Shown: positions 18,866 through 28,360, counted from the first letter of the stretch. The stretch: 64,000 nucleotides of DNA from Pseudomonas chlororaphis (GCF_003731765.1 NZ_MOAL01000001.1:62001-126000); one strand, 5' to 3'. A program made the numbers and translations. Notes: generated from the letters alone by a model not told the origin.

Positions 18866-20206
18866 TCAACCCGCAGCCGTGTCCATGCGCACCGCACCGC
18901 GACGAGTCTGGCCGAATGCAACGACACAATTTCGCCCCGCGCCCTTGGCGCTGTAGAGCGCCTGGTCAGCAGCTTTCAGCACTTCCTCGGCGGTGCGGTG
19001 CTCAATCAAGCGCTCGGAAACGCCGATGCTGACGGTTACCGAAACACTGGAAGCACCGGCAGCGCCACGACGCTGGCGGCCCGTTTGATCGTCCTGGGGA
19101 CGGTTGTCCTGGTTACGCAGCTGGATGCTGTAGTTGGCGATGGTCTCGCGGATCATCTCCAAATGCGGCATGCATTCCTCCAGGGTCTTGCCAGCGAACA
19201 CCACGGCAAACTCCTCACCGCCGTAACGGTAGGCACGCCCCCCCCCCGTGACCTTGGCCAGTTTGCTGGCCACCAGGCGCAACACTTGGTCACCCACATC
19301 GTGGCCGTGGGTGTCGTTGAATTTCTTGAAGTGGTCGACGTCGCTCATCGCCAACACGTAATTACGCCCCAGACGCTGCATGCGCTCGTTCAATGCGCGA
19401 CGCCCCGGCAGGCCGGTCAACTCGTCACGGAAGGCCATCTGGTAAGCCTCGTGGGCGACCGCAGCGGCGATCATCAGCATCACTTGGCTGCACATGATGT
19501 TCAGGGTGAAAGGCAGGATAAAGGTCTTGGGCAGCATCCAGAACAACCCCAGCAGGCCCACCAACTGCGCCGCGTGCAGCGGTCGCGGGCTGCGCCAGTA
19601 CTGGATCGCCAGCAACAGGAAGGCCGCAATGAACACCGGATACGACAACTGGATCAGGCTCATCCAGGCGCCGTGCAACGCCGGCCAGCGAATCTCTGCC
19701 AGCCAGGCCAGCAGCGCCTGTGGGTAACTTTGCTCCAGGCCCAGGGCCACGCTGCCGAATGCCACCAGCACAGCGAAGCGCGCCACCATGTCCTGGAACA
19801 GATGGGTTCGTTCCTGCCAGGCGGCGAACAAACCGAACAGCAGCGGCAATAGCAGGCAGCACAGGTGGAACACCACCGCCGCATCTTCGCGGACCCGGCC
19901 ATTGTCGCGGTAGAAGTCAGTCTGGGTATCGAGCAGGAAATACGCGGTGTACACGGTGACCATCAGAAACAGCTCACGCTGACGCCGATACACCGCGCAG
20001 TAAGCCCCCCCCAGCAACAGCACCAAGGTCGGCAGCACATTGAACAGGGAGGTGAAGAAGACGTTGAGGTCCTTGACGTAGGCGGCCGCCAGCCCAGCAA
20101 GCAAAAGCAGTAACGACGGTAAAAAATGACTGAAACGTACAGCTGAAGAACGCGGCAAGGGTAAAACTCCGACCCGGCTGATCAATAGATGGCATTGTGC
20201 CTTCAT
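18866..20206 (-). CDS. Membrane-bound diguanylate cyclase (GGDEF)
   Basis: The N-terminal half (about residues 25-240) has several hydrophobic segments (SHFLPSLLLLLAGLAAAYV, LFNVLPTLVLLLGGAYCAV, VFHLCCLLLPLLFGLFAAW, VFIAAFLLLAIQYW, others) with no recognised sensor name. A GGDEF domain follows (FRDELTGLPGRRALNERM, AMSDVDHFKKFNDTHGHDVGD, YRYGGEEFAVVF). The catalytic GGEEF is intact, so cyclic di-GMP synthesis is expected. The RxxD inhibitory site normally a few residues before GGEEF is absent: the stretch reads KVTGGGRAYR. The glycine run is encoded by a tract of ten G on the coding strand. The gene interrupts the acyl-CoA dehydrogenase series but keeps their orientation. Confidence 0.9.
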   Translation of the reverse strand: MKAQCHLLISRVGVLPLPRSSAVRFSHFLPSLLLLLAGLAAAYVKDLNVFFTSLFNVLPTLVLLLGGAYCAVYRRQRELFLMVTVYTAYFLLDTQTDFYRDNGRVREDAAVVFHLCCLLLPLLFGLFAAWQERTHLFQDMVARFAVLVAFGSVALGLEQSYPQALLAWLAEIRWPALHGAWMSLIQLSYPVFIAAFLLLAIQYWRSPRPLHAAQLVGLLGLFWMLPKTFILPFTLNIMCSQVMLMIAAAVAHEAYQMAFRDELTGLPGRRALNERMQRLGRNYVLAMSDVDHFKKFNDTHGHDVGDQVLRLVASKLAKVTGGGRAYRYGGEEFAVVFAGKTLEECMPHLEMIRETIANYSIQLRNQDNRPQDDQTGRQRRGAAGASSVSVTVSIGVSERLIEHRTAEEVLKAADQALYSAKGAGRNCVVAFGQTRRGAVRMDTAAG

Positions 20207-20328
20207 TTGACTGAGTTAAGCACAAACAATGTGACTGACATCACATAGCCACCTCTTTAACGGCAGCGCTGCGCTTCTTCTTAGCGTTTTAGTCGGGAAT
20301 TTTTTATCAAAAGATAACGCCCACAAAA

Positions 20329-20356
20329 AAGCCGCTCCCCCGAGGGCGAGCGGCTT
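20329..20356 (-). terminator. Intrinsic terminator after the first acyl-CoA dehydrogenase gene
   Basis: AAGCCGCTC and GAGCGGCTT form a nine-base-pair stem with a ten-base loop, and the minus strand reads into TTTTTTG. It lies 21 bases after the stop of the 20378-22183 gene, so the diguanylate cyclase downstream needs its own promoter in 20207-20328. Confidence 0.9.
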
Positions 20357-20377
20357 CTTGGCGGGCGTCGGCGAGGC

Positions 20378-22183
20378 TTAGTAAGCCAGGCCGAAGTCCT
20401 CTTCTTTCATGTCCATCAGGTTGTTGGCACCCGAGAGCATGGTCGCAACGTGAGTGCGGGTACGCGGCAGGATGCGCTGGAAGTAGAAGCGCGCGGTCTG
20501 CAGCTTCGCGGTGTAGAACGCCTCTTCGCTGGTGCCGGCGGCGAGCTTTTCAGCCGCCAGCCGTGCCATGTCGGCCCAGAAGTAAGCCAGGCAGGCGTAG
20601 CCGGAATACATCAGGTAGTCCACGGAGGCGGCCCCCACTTCCTCGCGATCCTTCATCGCTGCCATGCCCACTTTCATGGTCAGCTCGCCCCATTCCTTGT
20701 TCAGTGCCGCCAAGGGTGCGACGAACTCTTTGACGGCTTCGTTGCCTTCGTTGTTCTGGCAGAACTTGTGGACGATCTTGGTAAAGCCTTTGAGGGCTTC
20801 GCCTTGGGTCATCAGCACTTTACGGCCCAGCAGGTCCAGGGCCTGGATGCCGGTGGTGCCTTCGTACAGCATCGAAATGCGGCTGTCGCGAACGTTCTGC
20901 TCCATGCCCCACTCGGCGATAAAGCCGTGGCCACCGTAAATCTGCACGCCGTGGTTGGCGGATTCAAAACCGACTTCGGTCATGAATGCCTTGGCGATGG
21001 GCGTCATGAACGCCAACAGCGCATCGGCTTTTTTCTTCTCTTCTTCGTCTACGCCGTATTTGACGATGTCCACCTGCTTGGCGGTGAAGTACACCATCGC
21101 CCGGTTGCCCTCGGCGAAGGCTTTCATGGTCAGCAGCATGCGACGTACGTCCGGGTGGACGATGATCGGGTCAGCAGCCTTGTCCGGCGCTTTCGGGCCA
21201 GTCAGGGAGCGCATTTGCAGGCGATCGCGAGCGTATTTCAGGCCACCCTGGAAGCCGATCTCGGCGTGGGCCAGGCCCTGCAGAGCGGTGCCCAGGCGGG
21301 CGGTGTTCATAAAGGTGAACATGCAGTTCAGGCCTTTGTTCGCCGGGCCGATCAGGAAACCCGTGGCCGCGTCGAAGTTCATCACGCAGGTGGCGTTGCC
21401 GTGGATGCCCATCTTGTGTTCCAGGGAACCGCAGCTCACTGCGTTGCGCTGGCCCACAGTGCCATCGGCGTTCGGCAGGAACTTCGGCACGATGAACAGC
21501 GAGATACCCTTGGTGCCAGCCGGTGCATCCGGCAGGCGCGCCAGAACGATGTGGACGATGTTATCGGCCATGTCGTGCTCACCGGCGGAGATGAAGATTT
21601 TGGTGCCGGTAACTTTGTAGGAACCGTCGGCCTGTGGTTCGGCCTTGGTGCGCAGCATGCCCAGGTCGGTGCCGCAATGCGGCTCGGTCAGGCACATGGT
21701 GCCGGTCCATTCGCCGGACACCAGCTTGGTCAAGTAGGCGTCTTGCTGCTCAGGCGTACCGTGCTCGGAAATGGTGTTCATCGCGCCATGGGACAGGCCT
21801 GGGTACATGCCCCACGACCAGTTGGACTCACCGACCATTTCGCTGATCGCCAAGCCCAGGGATTCAGGCAGGCCCTGGCCGCCGTGCTCAACGTCGTGAG
21901 CCAGGCTTGGCCAGCCGCCTTCAACGAATTGTTTGTAGGCTTCTTTAAAGCCCGTCGGGGTTTTAACGCCGGATTCACTCCAGGTACAACCTTCCAGGTC
22001 ACCTACGCGGTTCAGCGGAGCCAGCACCTGCTCACAAAACTTCGCGCCTTCCTCAAGAATGGCGTCAACCATGTCTGGGGTCGCGTCCTGGCATGCCGGG
22101 AGGCTCTGATAGTGCGCTTCATAGCCGAGCAGTTCGTCACGAACGAAGCGAATATCACGCAAGGGGGCCTTGTAGTCAGGCAT
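20378..22183 (-). CDS. Acyl-CoA dehydrogenase, FadE1-like (third of three)
   Basis: The 601-residue dehydrogenase is closely similar to its two downstream paralogues: [19 protein letters not shown] at the start, [59 protein letters not shown] and [18 protein letters not shown]. It oxidises acyl-CoA to trans-2-enoyl-CoA, passing electrons to ETF. Position next to bioD and the small gene at 22489 matches P. aeruginosa PA0506 (FadE1, long chain), so the same preference is likely but inferred. A PsrA-type inverted repeat lies 62-88 bases upstream of the start, pointing to fatty-acid-responsive control. Confidence 0.88.
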   Translation of the reverse strand: MPDYKAPLRDIRFVRDELLGYEAHYQSLPACQDATPDMVDAILEEGAKFCEQVLAPLNRVGDLEGCTWSESGVKTPTGFKEAYKQFVEGGWPSLAHDVEHGGQGLPESLGLAISEMVGESNWSWGMYPGLSHGAMNTISEHGTPEQQDAYLTKLVSGEWTGTMCLTEPHCGTDLGMLRTKAEPQADGSYKVTGTKIFISAGEHDMADNIVHIVLARLPDAPAGTKGISLFIVPKFLPNADGTVGQRNAVSCGSLEHKMGIHGNATCVMNFDAATGFLIGPANKGLNCMFTFMNTARLGTALQGLAHAEIGFQGGLKYARDRLQMRSLTGPKAPDKAADPIIVHPDVRRMLLTMKAFAEGNRAMVYFTAKQVDIVKYGVDEEEKKKADALLAFMTPIAKAFMTEVGFESANHGVQIYGGHGFIAEWGMEQNVRDSRISMLYEGTTGIQALDLLGRKVLMTQGEALKGFTKIVHKFCQNNEGNEAVKEFVAPLAALNKEWGELTMKVGMAAMKDREEVGAASVDYLMYSGYACLAYFWADMARLAAEKLAAGTSEEAFYTAKLQTARFYFQRILPRTRTHVATMLSGANNLMDMKEEDFGLAY

Positions 22184-22244
22184 AGCGATAAACCTCTGCT
22201 GATGTAACCGGGAATGAACAACCGCGTTGAATTTTTATAGCGGT

Positions 22245-22271
22245 CAAACAGGTGTTTGAAACATACGTTTA
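22245..22271 (-). promoter_or_regulatory. Two overlapping PsrA-like operators upstream of fadE1-like gene
   Basis: CAAAC-AGGT-GTTTG (22245-22258) matches exactly the published PsrA pattern (G/C)AAAC-N2-4-GTTT(G/C). A second copy, GAAAC-ATAC-GTTTA (22258-22271), shares one base and has a single mismatch. PsrA is a TetR-family repressor released by long-chain acyl groups and controls beta-oxidation genes. The position 62 bases before the dehydrogenase start is right for a promoter-proximal operator. Confidence 0.72.
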
Positions 22272-22488
22272 CGTCCAAACCTTGTCAAGCGTCGCGCACG
22301 CGCCTTTTGTCTGCACAGTTCTAGATGCCGCGCAGGCAAGCGCACACGGCATACGCCATGCAGTCTAGTGGGTAGAGAGAAGGTCGGAGCGGGATTGCCG
22401 GCGTTCAGCGGCGCCCAAAAACATGCAGCAACAATACAGCGCAGCGACCCGCCGCCATTCAAGGCACCGGGTCACCGATGAGAGGGGG
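22272..22488. other. Rest of the gap between the fadE1-like gene and the axial-like gene
   Basis: The 305-base gap 22184-22488 holds the PsrA-like sites on its left side. In 22272-22488 I see no gene, terminator or complete REP. It must contain the upstream part of the dehydrogenase promoter and the 3' untranslated region of the small gene ending at 22489. Confidence 0.5.
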
Positions 22489-22785
22489 TCAAGCGTAGGT
22501 ATCGATCAAGGTGCCGAGCATTTCATCGGAGGCCTTGGCCACCTTCACACCGAGTTCTGTCTGGACCTTGCCCATGGACATTTCCACCATGCTGGTGGCC
22601 ACGTCGGATTCGCGGCTGCGGTCTACGGCGCGCAGGCGATCGGCCTGGATCTCGGAAGACTGGCTGGTGACAGAACGCTCAACGGTGGTGTTGGCGATTT
22701 GGCTAGCCGCCTGATCGACACGGTTCTGCCCGGCCTGGATGCTGCTCAGGCCTGCGTAGTAAGCGGTGTTCCCTGAAATTTCCAT
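22489..22785 (-). CDS. Small conserved protein resembling fused ends of flagellar axial proteins
   Basis: The 98-residue protein has no signal peptide or membrane segment. Its N-terminus (YYAGLSSIQAGQNRVDQAAS, then QIANTTVERS) resembles the rod/hook pattern SGL-x-A-x-x-RLD-x-x-A-x-NIANxxT. Its C-terminus (VEMSMGKVQTELGVKVAKAS, then DEMLGTLIDTYA) resembles the axial C-terminal motif ending in a-D-E-M-L-G-T-L-I. The middle domain of FlgE/FlgC-type proteins is missing, leaving the two coiled-coil ends joined by a short linker. It lies 106 bases after bioD on the same strand. A counterpart exists at this position in P. aeruginosa (PA0505, hypothetical). Function is unknown. Confidence 0.8.
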   Translation of the reverse strand: MEISGNTAYYAGLSSIQAGQNRVDQAASQIANTTVERSVTSQSSEIQADRLRAVDRSRESDVATSMVEMSMGKVQTELGVKVAKASDEMLGTLIDTYA

Positions 22786-22891
22786 GGGAGTACTCGACTT
22801 TGAAAATAATTAACTCGCGCATTGAAGCAGATGCGTCAACAAAACACCCGTCAAAAACACTAATGGCACAGTGCCTCGTCATAGGCAAAAT

Positions 22892-23572
22892 CTAGTCCAG
22901 CAGGTCCAACTGCAGATACTCGGCGACTGCCTGCGCGCTCGGCGCCTTGAGCTTGGGCACCCGGCCCAGGCAAGGCGCCGGCAGACGCTCCGCCAGGGTG
23001 GCCAGGTTCTCTTCAAGGCGCGAGGTTTTCGGCTCGATGATATTGGCCACCCAACCCGCCAGCTGCAAACCGTCCTGGGCGATGGCTTGCGCCGTCAGCA
23101 GCGCATGGTTGATGCACCCCAACCGCACGCCCACCACCAGGATCACCGGCAGGTCCAGGGCCATGGCCAGGTCCGAAAGGTTGTCCTGATCCGCCAGGGG
23201 CACCCGCCAGCCGCCAGCGCCCTCGATCAGGGTAAAGTCCGCGCCCTTGGCGAGAATATGCCGCATAGGCTTGAGCAGCGATTGCACGGTCAAGGCCACG
23301 CCGGCTTCCCGGGCCGCCAAGTGCGGAGCGATGGCTGGCTCGAACGCCACCGGGTTGACCTCTTCGTAACGCAGCGGCAACGACGACTCAGCCAGCAGCG
23401 CCAGGGCGTCGGCGTTGCGCAGGCCTTTGGGCGTCAACTCACACCCGGAAGCCACGGGCTTGCCCGCTGCGGTGCTCAAACCCGCCAGGCGCGCTGCATG
23501 CAGCAGGCCAGCGGCAATAGTGGTCTTGCCCACATCGGTGTCGGTGCCAGTAATGAAATACGCGGGGCTCAT
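22892..23572 (-). CDS. bioD: ATP-dependent dethiobiotin synthetase
   Basis: BioD forms the ureido ring of dethiobiotin from 7,8-diaminopelargonate, CO2 and ATP. The P-loop GTDTDVGKT is at residues 9-17, [15 protein letters not shown] is the switch region, and [23 protein letters not shown] is typical of the family. The 226-residue length is normal. It is the last gene of bioF-bioH-bioC-bioD and overlaps the bioC stop by four bases. Confidence 0.96.
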   Translation of the reverse strand: MSPAYFITGTDTDVGKTTIAAGLLHAARLAGLSTAAGKPVASGCELTPKGLRNADALALLAESSLPLRYEEVNPVAFEPAIAPHLAAREAGVALTVQSLLKPMRHILAKGADFTLIEGAGGWRVPLADQDNLSDLAMALDLPVILVVGVRLGCINHALLTAQAIAQDGLQLAGWVANIIEPKTSRLEENLATLAERLPAPCLGRVPKLKAPSAQAVAEYLQLDLLD

Positions 23573-24381
23573 AGAGGCTTCTCCAAAACGGCATAGACCA
23601 CCTGATACGTCGCCGGCAACCCCTGATCCTGACGGAACCCTTCGTAGGCGCCGATCAGGCCGCTGATCCGCGCCCGCCCGGTCAACCCACCAGGGCGCCC
23701 CGGGTTCAAGTTATGCGCGCCCAGCGCCTTGAGTTCATGGGTCAGGCTGCGCACATCGGGGTAGTGCAGCACGTGCGGGCAGTTTTCCAGGCTCCGCAGG
23801 CCCAGGCCGCTGGCCCCACAGAGTTGCTGATAACGCTCGAACTCACGAAACCGATTGACGTGCACCTGGCCATCGACCTGGCCCCAGCTCTCACGCAACT
23901 CGTACAAGGTACCCACGCACAGGCTGGCAAAAGCCAGCACGCCACCCGGCCTCAAGACCCGCTGCGCCTCCCTGAGTACCGAGGCAAAATCCGCGCACCA
24001 TTGCACCGCCAGGCTGGAGAAAATCAAGTCGCAGCAGTTGTCCTGCAAGGGCAGGCGCTCGGCATCACCGGCCAGAAAGTACTCGGCGCCGCCCTGGGGC
24101 CGGGCGTGGTTAAGCATGCCCTCGGCAATGTCCAGGGCCACCCCCTGGCTGCCCGGAAAATGCTCGCCCAGCACACGGCTGAAATACCCGGTGCCGCAGC
24201 CCATGTCCAGCCAGCGCTGTGGCACAAAGCCCTGGGGCAAACGATCGAGCAGCGCGTGCCCGACGGCTCGCTGCAACTCGGCAACACTGTCGTAGCTGGC
24301 CGCCGCACGGGAAAACGATGCCGCCACCTGGCGCTTGTCAGGCAAGCCGCCAGGCAGGGTAGGAAAAGACAAATCAGTCAT
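23569..24381 (-). CDS. bioC: Malonyl-ACP O-methyltransferase
   Basis: BioC methylates malonyl-ACP so that it can enter fatty-acid synthesis and give pimeloyl-ACP methyl ester. This is a class I SAM methyltransferase with motif [20 protein letters not shown] and family start [22 protein letters not shown]. The start [12 protein letters not shown] at 24381 gives the usual 270 residues and overlaps bioH by eight bases. A form extended to 24465 would run well into bioH. The GTGYF and [12 protein letters not shown] segments support BioC over other methyltransferases. Confidence 0.95.
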   Translation of the reverse strand: MTDLSFPTLPGGLPDKRQVAASFSRAAASYDSVAELQRAVGHALLDRLPQGFVPQRWLDMGCGTGYFSRVLGEHFPGSQGVALDIAEGMLNHARPQGGAEYFLAGDAERLPLQDNCCDLIFSSLAVQWCADFASVLREAQRVLRPGGVLAFASLCVGTLYELRESWGQVDGQVHVNRFREFERYQQLCGASGLGLRSLENCPHVLHYPDVRSLTHELKALGAHNLNPGRPGGLTGRARISGLIGAYEGFRQDQGLPATYQVVYAVLEKPL

Positions 24382-25105
24382 CACCGGACTCATGCAAAAA
24401 GGCCTGAATCGCCCCCGCCACACCGTGGGGGTCTTCCAGAAGAAATCCGTGGCTGGCCTGTTCAATCAGACCAATCTCGACATCCGGCAACAGGGCCAGC
24501 AACTCGGTGGCCGCTTCGGCCGGCACCAGGCCATCCAGCCCGGCGAACAGGTGCAACTGCGGCCCGCGGTAGTCTTGCAGGGCCCGTCGGGTGTCCAGCT
24601 GCGCCAACAGTTCCAAGCCCGCCATCAGCACCGCCGGCGGCGTGTTCGGCGCCCCACCCAGCAACAGTCGTGACAGGCCGCGCGGGTCTTCGGCGCCTTG
24701 GGCGCACAACAGGCTGAAACGCTTGAGGGTCAGCCGCGGATCGCTGCTGCAACCCGCCAGAAACCCATCGAAGGTGGCTTCCGGCATGCCACTCGACCAC
24801 TCGCTGTGGGCGACAAAACTGGGGTTGCTGGCCAAGGTCAGCAAACCGCAGCAGCGCTCCCCCCGACGCGCCGCCAGCTCCGAGGCAAGCATGCCCCCCA
24901 GGGACCAGCCGCCCAGCCAGGCGTCGTCGGCCAGGGTGGCATCCAACTCATCCAGCCAATCGCCCAGGTCGCTGGACTCCAACTCCGGCAGCGGTTCGAT
25001 CTCCACCCGCAGGTGTTCATCCAACCCCTGCAAGGCTGCCGCAAGAGGCTCCAGGGGCGAAACGCCCAGGCCCCAGCCGGGTAGCAGAATCAGTCGATCA
25101 CGCAT
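24374..25105 (-). CDS. bioH: Pimeloyl-ACP methyl ester carboxylesterase
   Basis: This alpha/beta-hydrolase removes the methyl group from pimeloyl-ACP methyl ester, ending chain extension. The nucleophile is in [18 protein letters not shown] (G-W-S-L-G-G), oxyanion segment LLPGWGLG is at the N-terminus, and the catalytic His is near [11 protein letters not shown]. The 243-residue size fits BioH. It overlaps bioF by eight bases and bioC by eight bases in a compact operon. Confidence 0.94.
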   Translation of the reverse strand: MRDRLILLPGWGLGVSPLEPLAAALQGLDEHLRVEIEPLPELESSDLGDWLDELDATLADDAWLGGWSLGGMLASELAARRGERCCGLLTLASNPSFVAHSEWSSGMPEATFDGFLAGCSSDPRLTLKRFSLLCAQGAEDPRGLSRLLLGGAPNTPPAVLMAGLELLAQLDTRRALQDYRGPQLHLFAGLDGLVPAEAATELLALLPDVEIGLIEQASHGFLLEDPHGVAGAIQAFLHESGDD

Positions 25106-26276
25106 GGCTTGGCTCCGCTCCCAGTTCGCTGAAACACTCCGCCAATGCGTCTAACAATAGCTGGACCTGCGCCTCGCTGTGGGCCGCCGAAAGGGTTACA
25201 CGCAAGCGCGCGCTGCCGGCCGGCACCGTGGGTGGACGGATGGCCGTGACCATCACCCCGCGTTCACGCAGCCGCTGCGACAGCGCCATGGCCCGGGCAC
25301 TGTCGCCCACCATGATGGGCTGGATCGGCGTGAAACTGTCCATCAGTTCCAGGCCAATCTGCTCGGCACCCTGGCGGAACTGGCGAATCAGCGTGTTCAA
25401 GTGCTCGCGCCGCCAATGCTCGCTGCGCAGCAACTCCAGGCTTTTCAGGGTCGCGCAGGCCAGGGCCGGCGGCTGGCTGGTGGTGTAGATGTAAGGCCGG
25501 GCGAACTGCACCAGGCTCTCGATCAGCTCTTCGCTACCGGCGACAAAGGCCCCGGCGGTCCCAAAAGCCTTACCCAGAGTGCCCACCAGCACCGGCACGT
25601 CCTCCTGGCTCAAACCGAAGTGTTCGACAATGCCGCCGCCATGGGCGCCCAAGGGCCCGAAACCGTGGGCATCGTCCACCATCAACCAAGCGCCCTTGGC
25701 CCGGGTTTCACGGGCCAGCGCCGGCAAGTCGGCGAGGTCGCCGTCCATGCTGAACACGCCGTCGGTGACCACCAGGGTATTACCGGTGGCTTTCTCCAGG
25801 CGCTTGGCCAGGCTCTGGGCATCGTTGTGCAGGTAACGGTTGAAACGCGCCCCGGACAACAAGCCGGCATCCAGCAAGGACGCGTGGTTGAGGCGATCCT
25901 CCAGCACCGTGTCGCCCTGCCCGACCAAGGCCGTGACCGCACCGAGGTTGGCCATGTAGCCGGTGGTAAACAGCAACGCGCGCGGGCGCCCGGTGAGGTC
26001 CGCCAGGGCTTCTTCCAACGCGTGATGGGGAGTGCTGTGGCCGATGACCAGATGGGACGCCCCGCCGCCCACGCCCCAACGGCTGGCACCGGCGCGCCAG
26101 GCTTCAATCACCTGAGGGTGATTGGCCAGGCCCAGGTAATCGTTATTACAGAACGCCAGCAACGGCTGGCCATCCACCACCACTTCCGGCCCTTGGGGGC
26201 TTTGCAGCAGGGGGCGTTGACGATAAAGGTTGTCGGCACGACGGGCAGCCAGACGCGCGGCGAGATCAAAAGACAT
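25098..26276 (-). CDS. bioF: 8-amino-7-oxononanoate synthase
   Basis: This PLP enzyme condenses pimeloyl-ACP with L-alanine. Recognised segments are [66 protein letters not shown] and the Schiff-base lysine in [19 protein letters not shown]. The 392-residue length is normal. It is separated from bioB by 135 bases containing a REPIN, but the same orientation suggests one transcription unit with read-through. Confidence 0.96.
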   Translation of the reverse strand: MSFDLAARLAARRADNLYRQRPLLQSPQGPEVVVDGQPLLAFCNNDYLGLANHPQVIEAWRAGASRWGVGGGASHLVIGHSTPHHALEEALADLTGRPRALLFTTGYMANLGAVTALVGQGDTVLEDRLNHASLLDAGLLSGARFNRYLHNDAQSLAKRLEKATGNTLVVTDGVFSMDGDLADLPALARETRAKGAWLMVDDAHGFGPLGAHGGGIVEHFGLSQEDVPVLVGTLGKAFGTAGAFVAGSEELIESLVQFARPYIYTTSQPPALACATLKSLELLRSEHWRREHLNTLIRQFRQGAEQIGLELMDSFTPIQPIMVGDSARAMALSQRLRERGVMVTAIRPPTVPAGSARLRVTLSAAHSEAQVQLLLDALAECFSELGAEPSHA

Positions 26277-26310
26277 GCTGGCCTCGATAGTGGCTCACAA
26301 ACACATTACC

Positions 26311-26400
26311 TGTAGGCGCTGGCTTGCCAGCGCAGCAGGCGACGCGAACTCAGCCAGCTGGGCGGAGTTCGCGGGATTCGCCGGCAAGCCGGCTCCTACA
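26311..26400. repeat. REPIN in bioB-bioF gap
   Basis: Two inverted REP sequences, starting TGTAGGCGCTGGCTTGCCAGCG and ending CGCCGGCAAGCCGGCTCCTACA, flank an inner inverted repeat GCGAACTC/GAGTTCGC (26344-26351 and 26365-26372). The whole folds into one long hairpin, the REPIN structure typical of P. fluorescens. Confidence 0.85.
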
Positions 26401-26411
26401 ATAGAAGGCGA

Positions 26412-27467
26412 TCAGACGGCGGCGTTGTAGAACTGCTCGCTGCTCTTCTGCTCGACCAGGGCTTGCTCGATGGCCGCCTGATGTACTTCGTCAGCGTGCT
26501 CTTCACGGGCTTCCGGCTGGATGCCCAGGCGTGCGAACAGTTGCATGTCCTTGTCAGCCTGGGGGTTGGCAGTGGTCAGCAGTTTGTCGCCGTAGAAAAT
26601 CGAGTTGGCGCCGGCGAAGAAGGCCAGGGCCTGCATCTGCTCGTTCATGGCTTCACGGCCGGCCGACAGGCGTACATGGGATTGCGGCATCAGGATGCGC
26701 GCCACGGCCAGCATGCGGATAAAGTCGAACGGGTCGACATCGTCAGCGTTTTCCAGGGGCGTACCGGCGACTTTCACCAGCATGTTGATCGGCACCGACT
26801 CAGGGTGCTCTGGCAGGTTGGCCAGTTGGATCAGCAGGTTGGCGCGGTCGTCCAGGGACTCGCCCATGCCGAGAATGCCGCCGGAGCAGATTTTCATTCC
26901 GGCATCGCGCACATACGCCAGGGTCTGCAGGCGCTCGCTGTAAGTGCGGGTGGTGATGATGCTGCCGTAGAACTCCGGCGAGGTGTCGAGGTTGTGGTTG
27001 TAGTAGTCGAGGCCGGCCTGGGCCAGGGCTTCGGTCTGATCCTGGTCCAGGCGGCCCAGGGTCATGCAGGTTTCCAGGCCCATGGCCTTCACGCCTTTGA
27101 CCATCTGCAGCACGTAGGGCATGTCTTTGGCCGACGGGTGCTTCCAGGCGGCGCCCATGCAGAAGCGGGTCGAACCAATGGCCTTGGCACGAGCGGCTTC
27201 TTCCAGAACCTTCTGCACTTCCATGAGCTTTTCTTTTTCCAGCCCGGTGTTGTAGTGGCCGGACTGCGGACAATATTTGCAATCTTCCGGGCAGGCGCCG
27301 GTCTTGATCGACAACAGGGTGGAAACCTGGACGCGATTGGCGTCGAAATGCGCGCGGTGCACCGTCTGCGCCTGGAACAACAAATCGTTGAATGGCTGAA
27401 CGAACAGGGCTTTGACTTCAGCCAAAGACCAGTCATGACGCAGGTTGGCGGTGGGGCTGGCGCTCAT
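26412..27467 (-). CDS. bioB: Biotin synthase
   Basis: This radical SAM enzyme inserts sulfur into dethiobiotin. The [4Fe-4S] motif C-x3-C-x2-C appears in [19 protein letters not shown], and the second cluster region ([33 protein letters not shown]) is intact. The 351-residue length is normal. It is the promoter-proximal gene of the bioBFHCD set. A BirA-type operator lies about 97-129 bases upstream, inside the beginning of the divergent comF gene. Confidence 0.97.
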   Translation of the reverse strand: MSASPTANLRHDWSLAEVKALFVQPFNDLLFQAQTVHRAHFDANRVQVSTLLSIKTGACPEDCKYCPQSGHYNTGLEKEKLMEVQKVLEEAARAKAIGSTRFCMGAAWKHPSAKDMPYVLQMVKGVKAMGLETCMTLGRLDQDQTEALAQAGLDYYNHNLDTSPEFYGSIITTRTYSERLQTLAYVRDAGMKICSGGILGMGESLDDRANLLIQLANLPEHPESVPINMLVKVAGTPLENADDVDPFDFIRMLAVARILMPQSHVRLSAGREAMNEQMQALAFFAGANSIFYGDKLLTTANPQADKDMQLFARLGIQPEAREEHADEVHQAAIEQALVEQKSSEQFYNAAV

Positions 27468-27558
27468 GGGCGATTCCTTGATTATGCTTGGCTAACGACT
27501 GCGGGCAGGCAATACCCACAACCGCGACACGGATGTTCGGCATATTTAAGGAAGCGCC

Positions 27559-28299
27559 ATGCACTGTCAACCAGAACACAAAGGACAGGTTTACATCTGG
27601 TTAAATAACAACCAATCTTGCTTGCTCTGTGATCTCCCCAGCCAGACCGCCGCGCCCATTTGCCAAGCCTGCAAGAGCGAGCTGCCTTGGTTGGGCGATC
27701 AGTGCCGGATATGCGCCCTGCCCCTGCCCGACAGCGGGCTGATCTGCGGCCAGTGCCTGAAACAGCCCCCCGATTTCAAGCAGGTGGTGGTGCCTTGGGC
27801 CTACGGGTTCCCCATCGACAGCCTTATCCTGCGCTTCAAGCACAACGGGAAATGGCCTTTTGGCAACCTGATGGCCGGCCTTCTCGGCCATTCGCTGCAA
27901 TTTCGCTTCAACGAGGGTTTGCCCCGACCCGACGCGCTGGTCCCCGTGCCCCTGGCCACCAAGCGCCTGCGACAGCGCGGCTACAACCAGGCGGCGATGC
28001 TTGCCCAATGGCTCAGCCAACAGCTGGACATCGCTAGCGAGGAACACCTGCTGCTGCGCACCCAAGACACCCAGGCGCAACAGACACTGGATGCCCGTGC
28101 CCGGCAACGCAACCTGCGCCAGGCCTTTGCCCTGGCACCCGGCGCGCAAGTGCAGGGCCGTCACCTGGCCTTGGTGGACGACGTGCTGACCACCGGCGCC
28201 ACCGCTCAAACCCTCGCTCGCCTGCTGCTCCGGGCGGGCGCCCGGCGAGTGGATGTGTATTGCCTGGCACGCACCCCGAAACCCGGGGAGGCAGACTGA
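27559..28299 (+). CDS. comF: ComF-family phosphoribosyltransferase-like protein
   Basis: The 246-residue protein has an N-terminal zinc-finger-like set of cysteines (SCLLCDLPSQ, CQACKSELPW, CRICALPLPD, CGQCLKQPPDF) and a C-terminal PRTase fold with the PRPP motif LALVDDVLTTGATAQTLA. ComF proteins are needed for DNA uptake in naturally competent bacteria and are conserved widely in others. ATG 27559 has AAGGAAG at a good distance. The first dozen codons coincide with a BirA-type operator. The gene is divergent from bioB across 91 bases. Confidence 0.9.
   Translation: MHCQPEHKGQVYIWLNNNQSCLLCDLPSQTAAPICQACKSELPWLGDQCRICALPLPDSGLICGQCLKQPPDFKQVVVPWAYGFPIDSLILRFKHNGKWPFGNLMAGLLGHSLQFRFNEGLPRPDALVPVPLATKRLRQRGYNQAAMLAQWLSQQLDIASEEHLLLRTQDTQAQQTLDARARQRNLRQAFALAPGAQVQGRHLALVDDVLTTGATAQTLARLLLRAGARRVDVYCLARTPKPGEAD
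27564..27596. promoter_or_regulatory. BirA-type biotin operator inside the 5' end of comF
   Basis: CTGTCAACC-N15-GGTTTACAT matches the known BirA operator TTGTAAACC-N14/15/16-GGTTTACAA with two mismatches in the left half and one in the right. The spacing of 15 is correct. BirA, the biotin-protein ligase and repressor, would bind here to control bioB on the minus strand. The site lies within codons 2-13 of comF. Confidence 0.82.
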
Positions 28300-28360
28300 C
28301 TTGACAGCCACCCCCCAAGCCGCAAACTCGCCCCACTCCCAGCCTGCAAAGCACCTCGTC

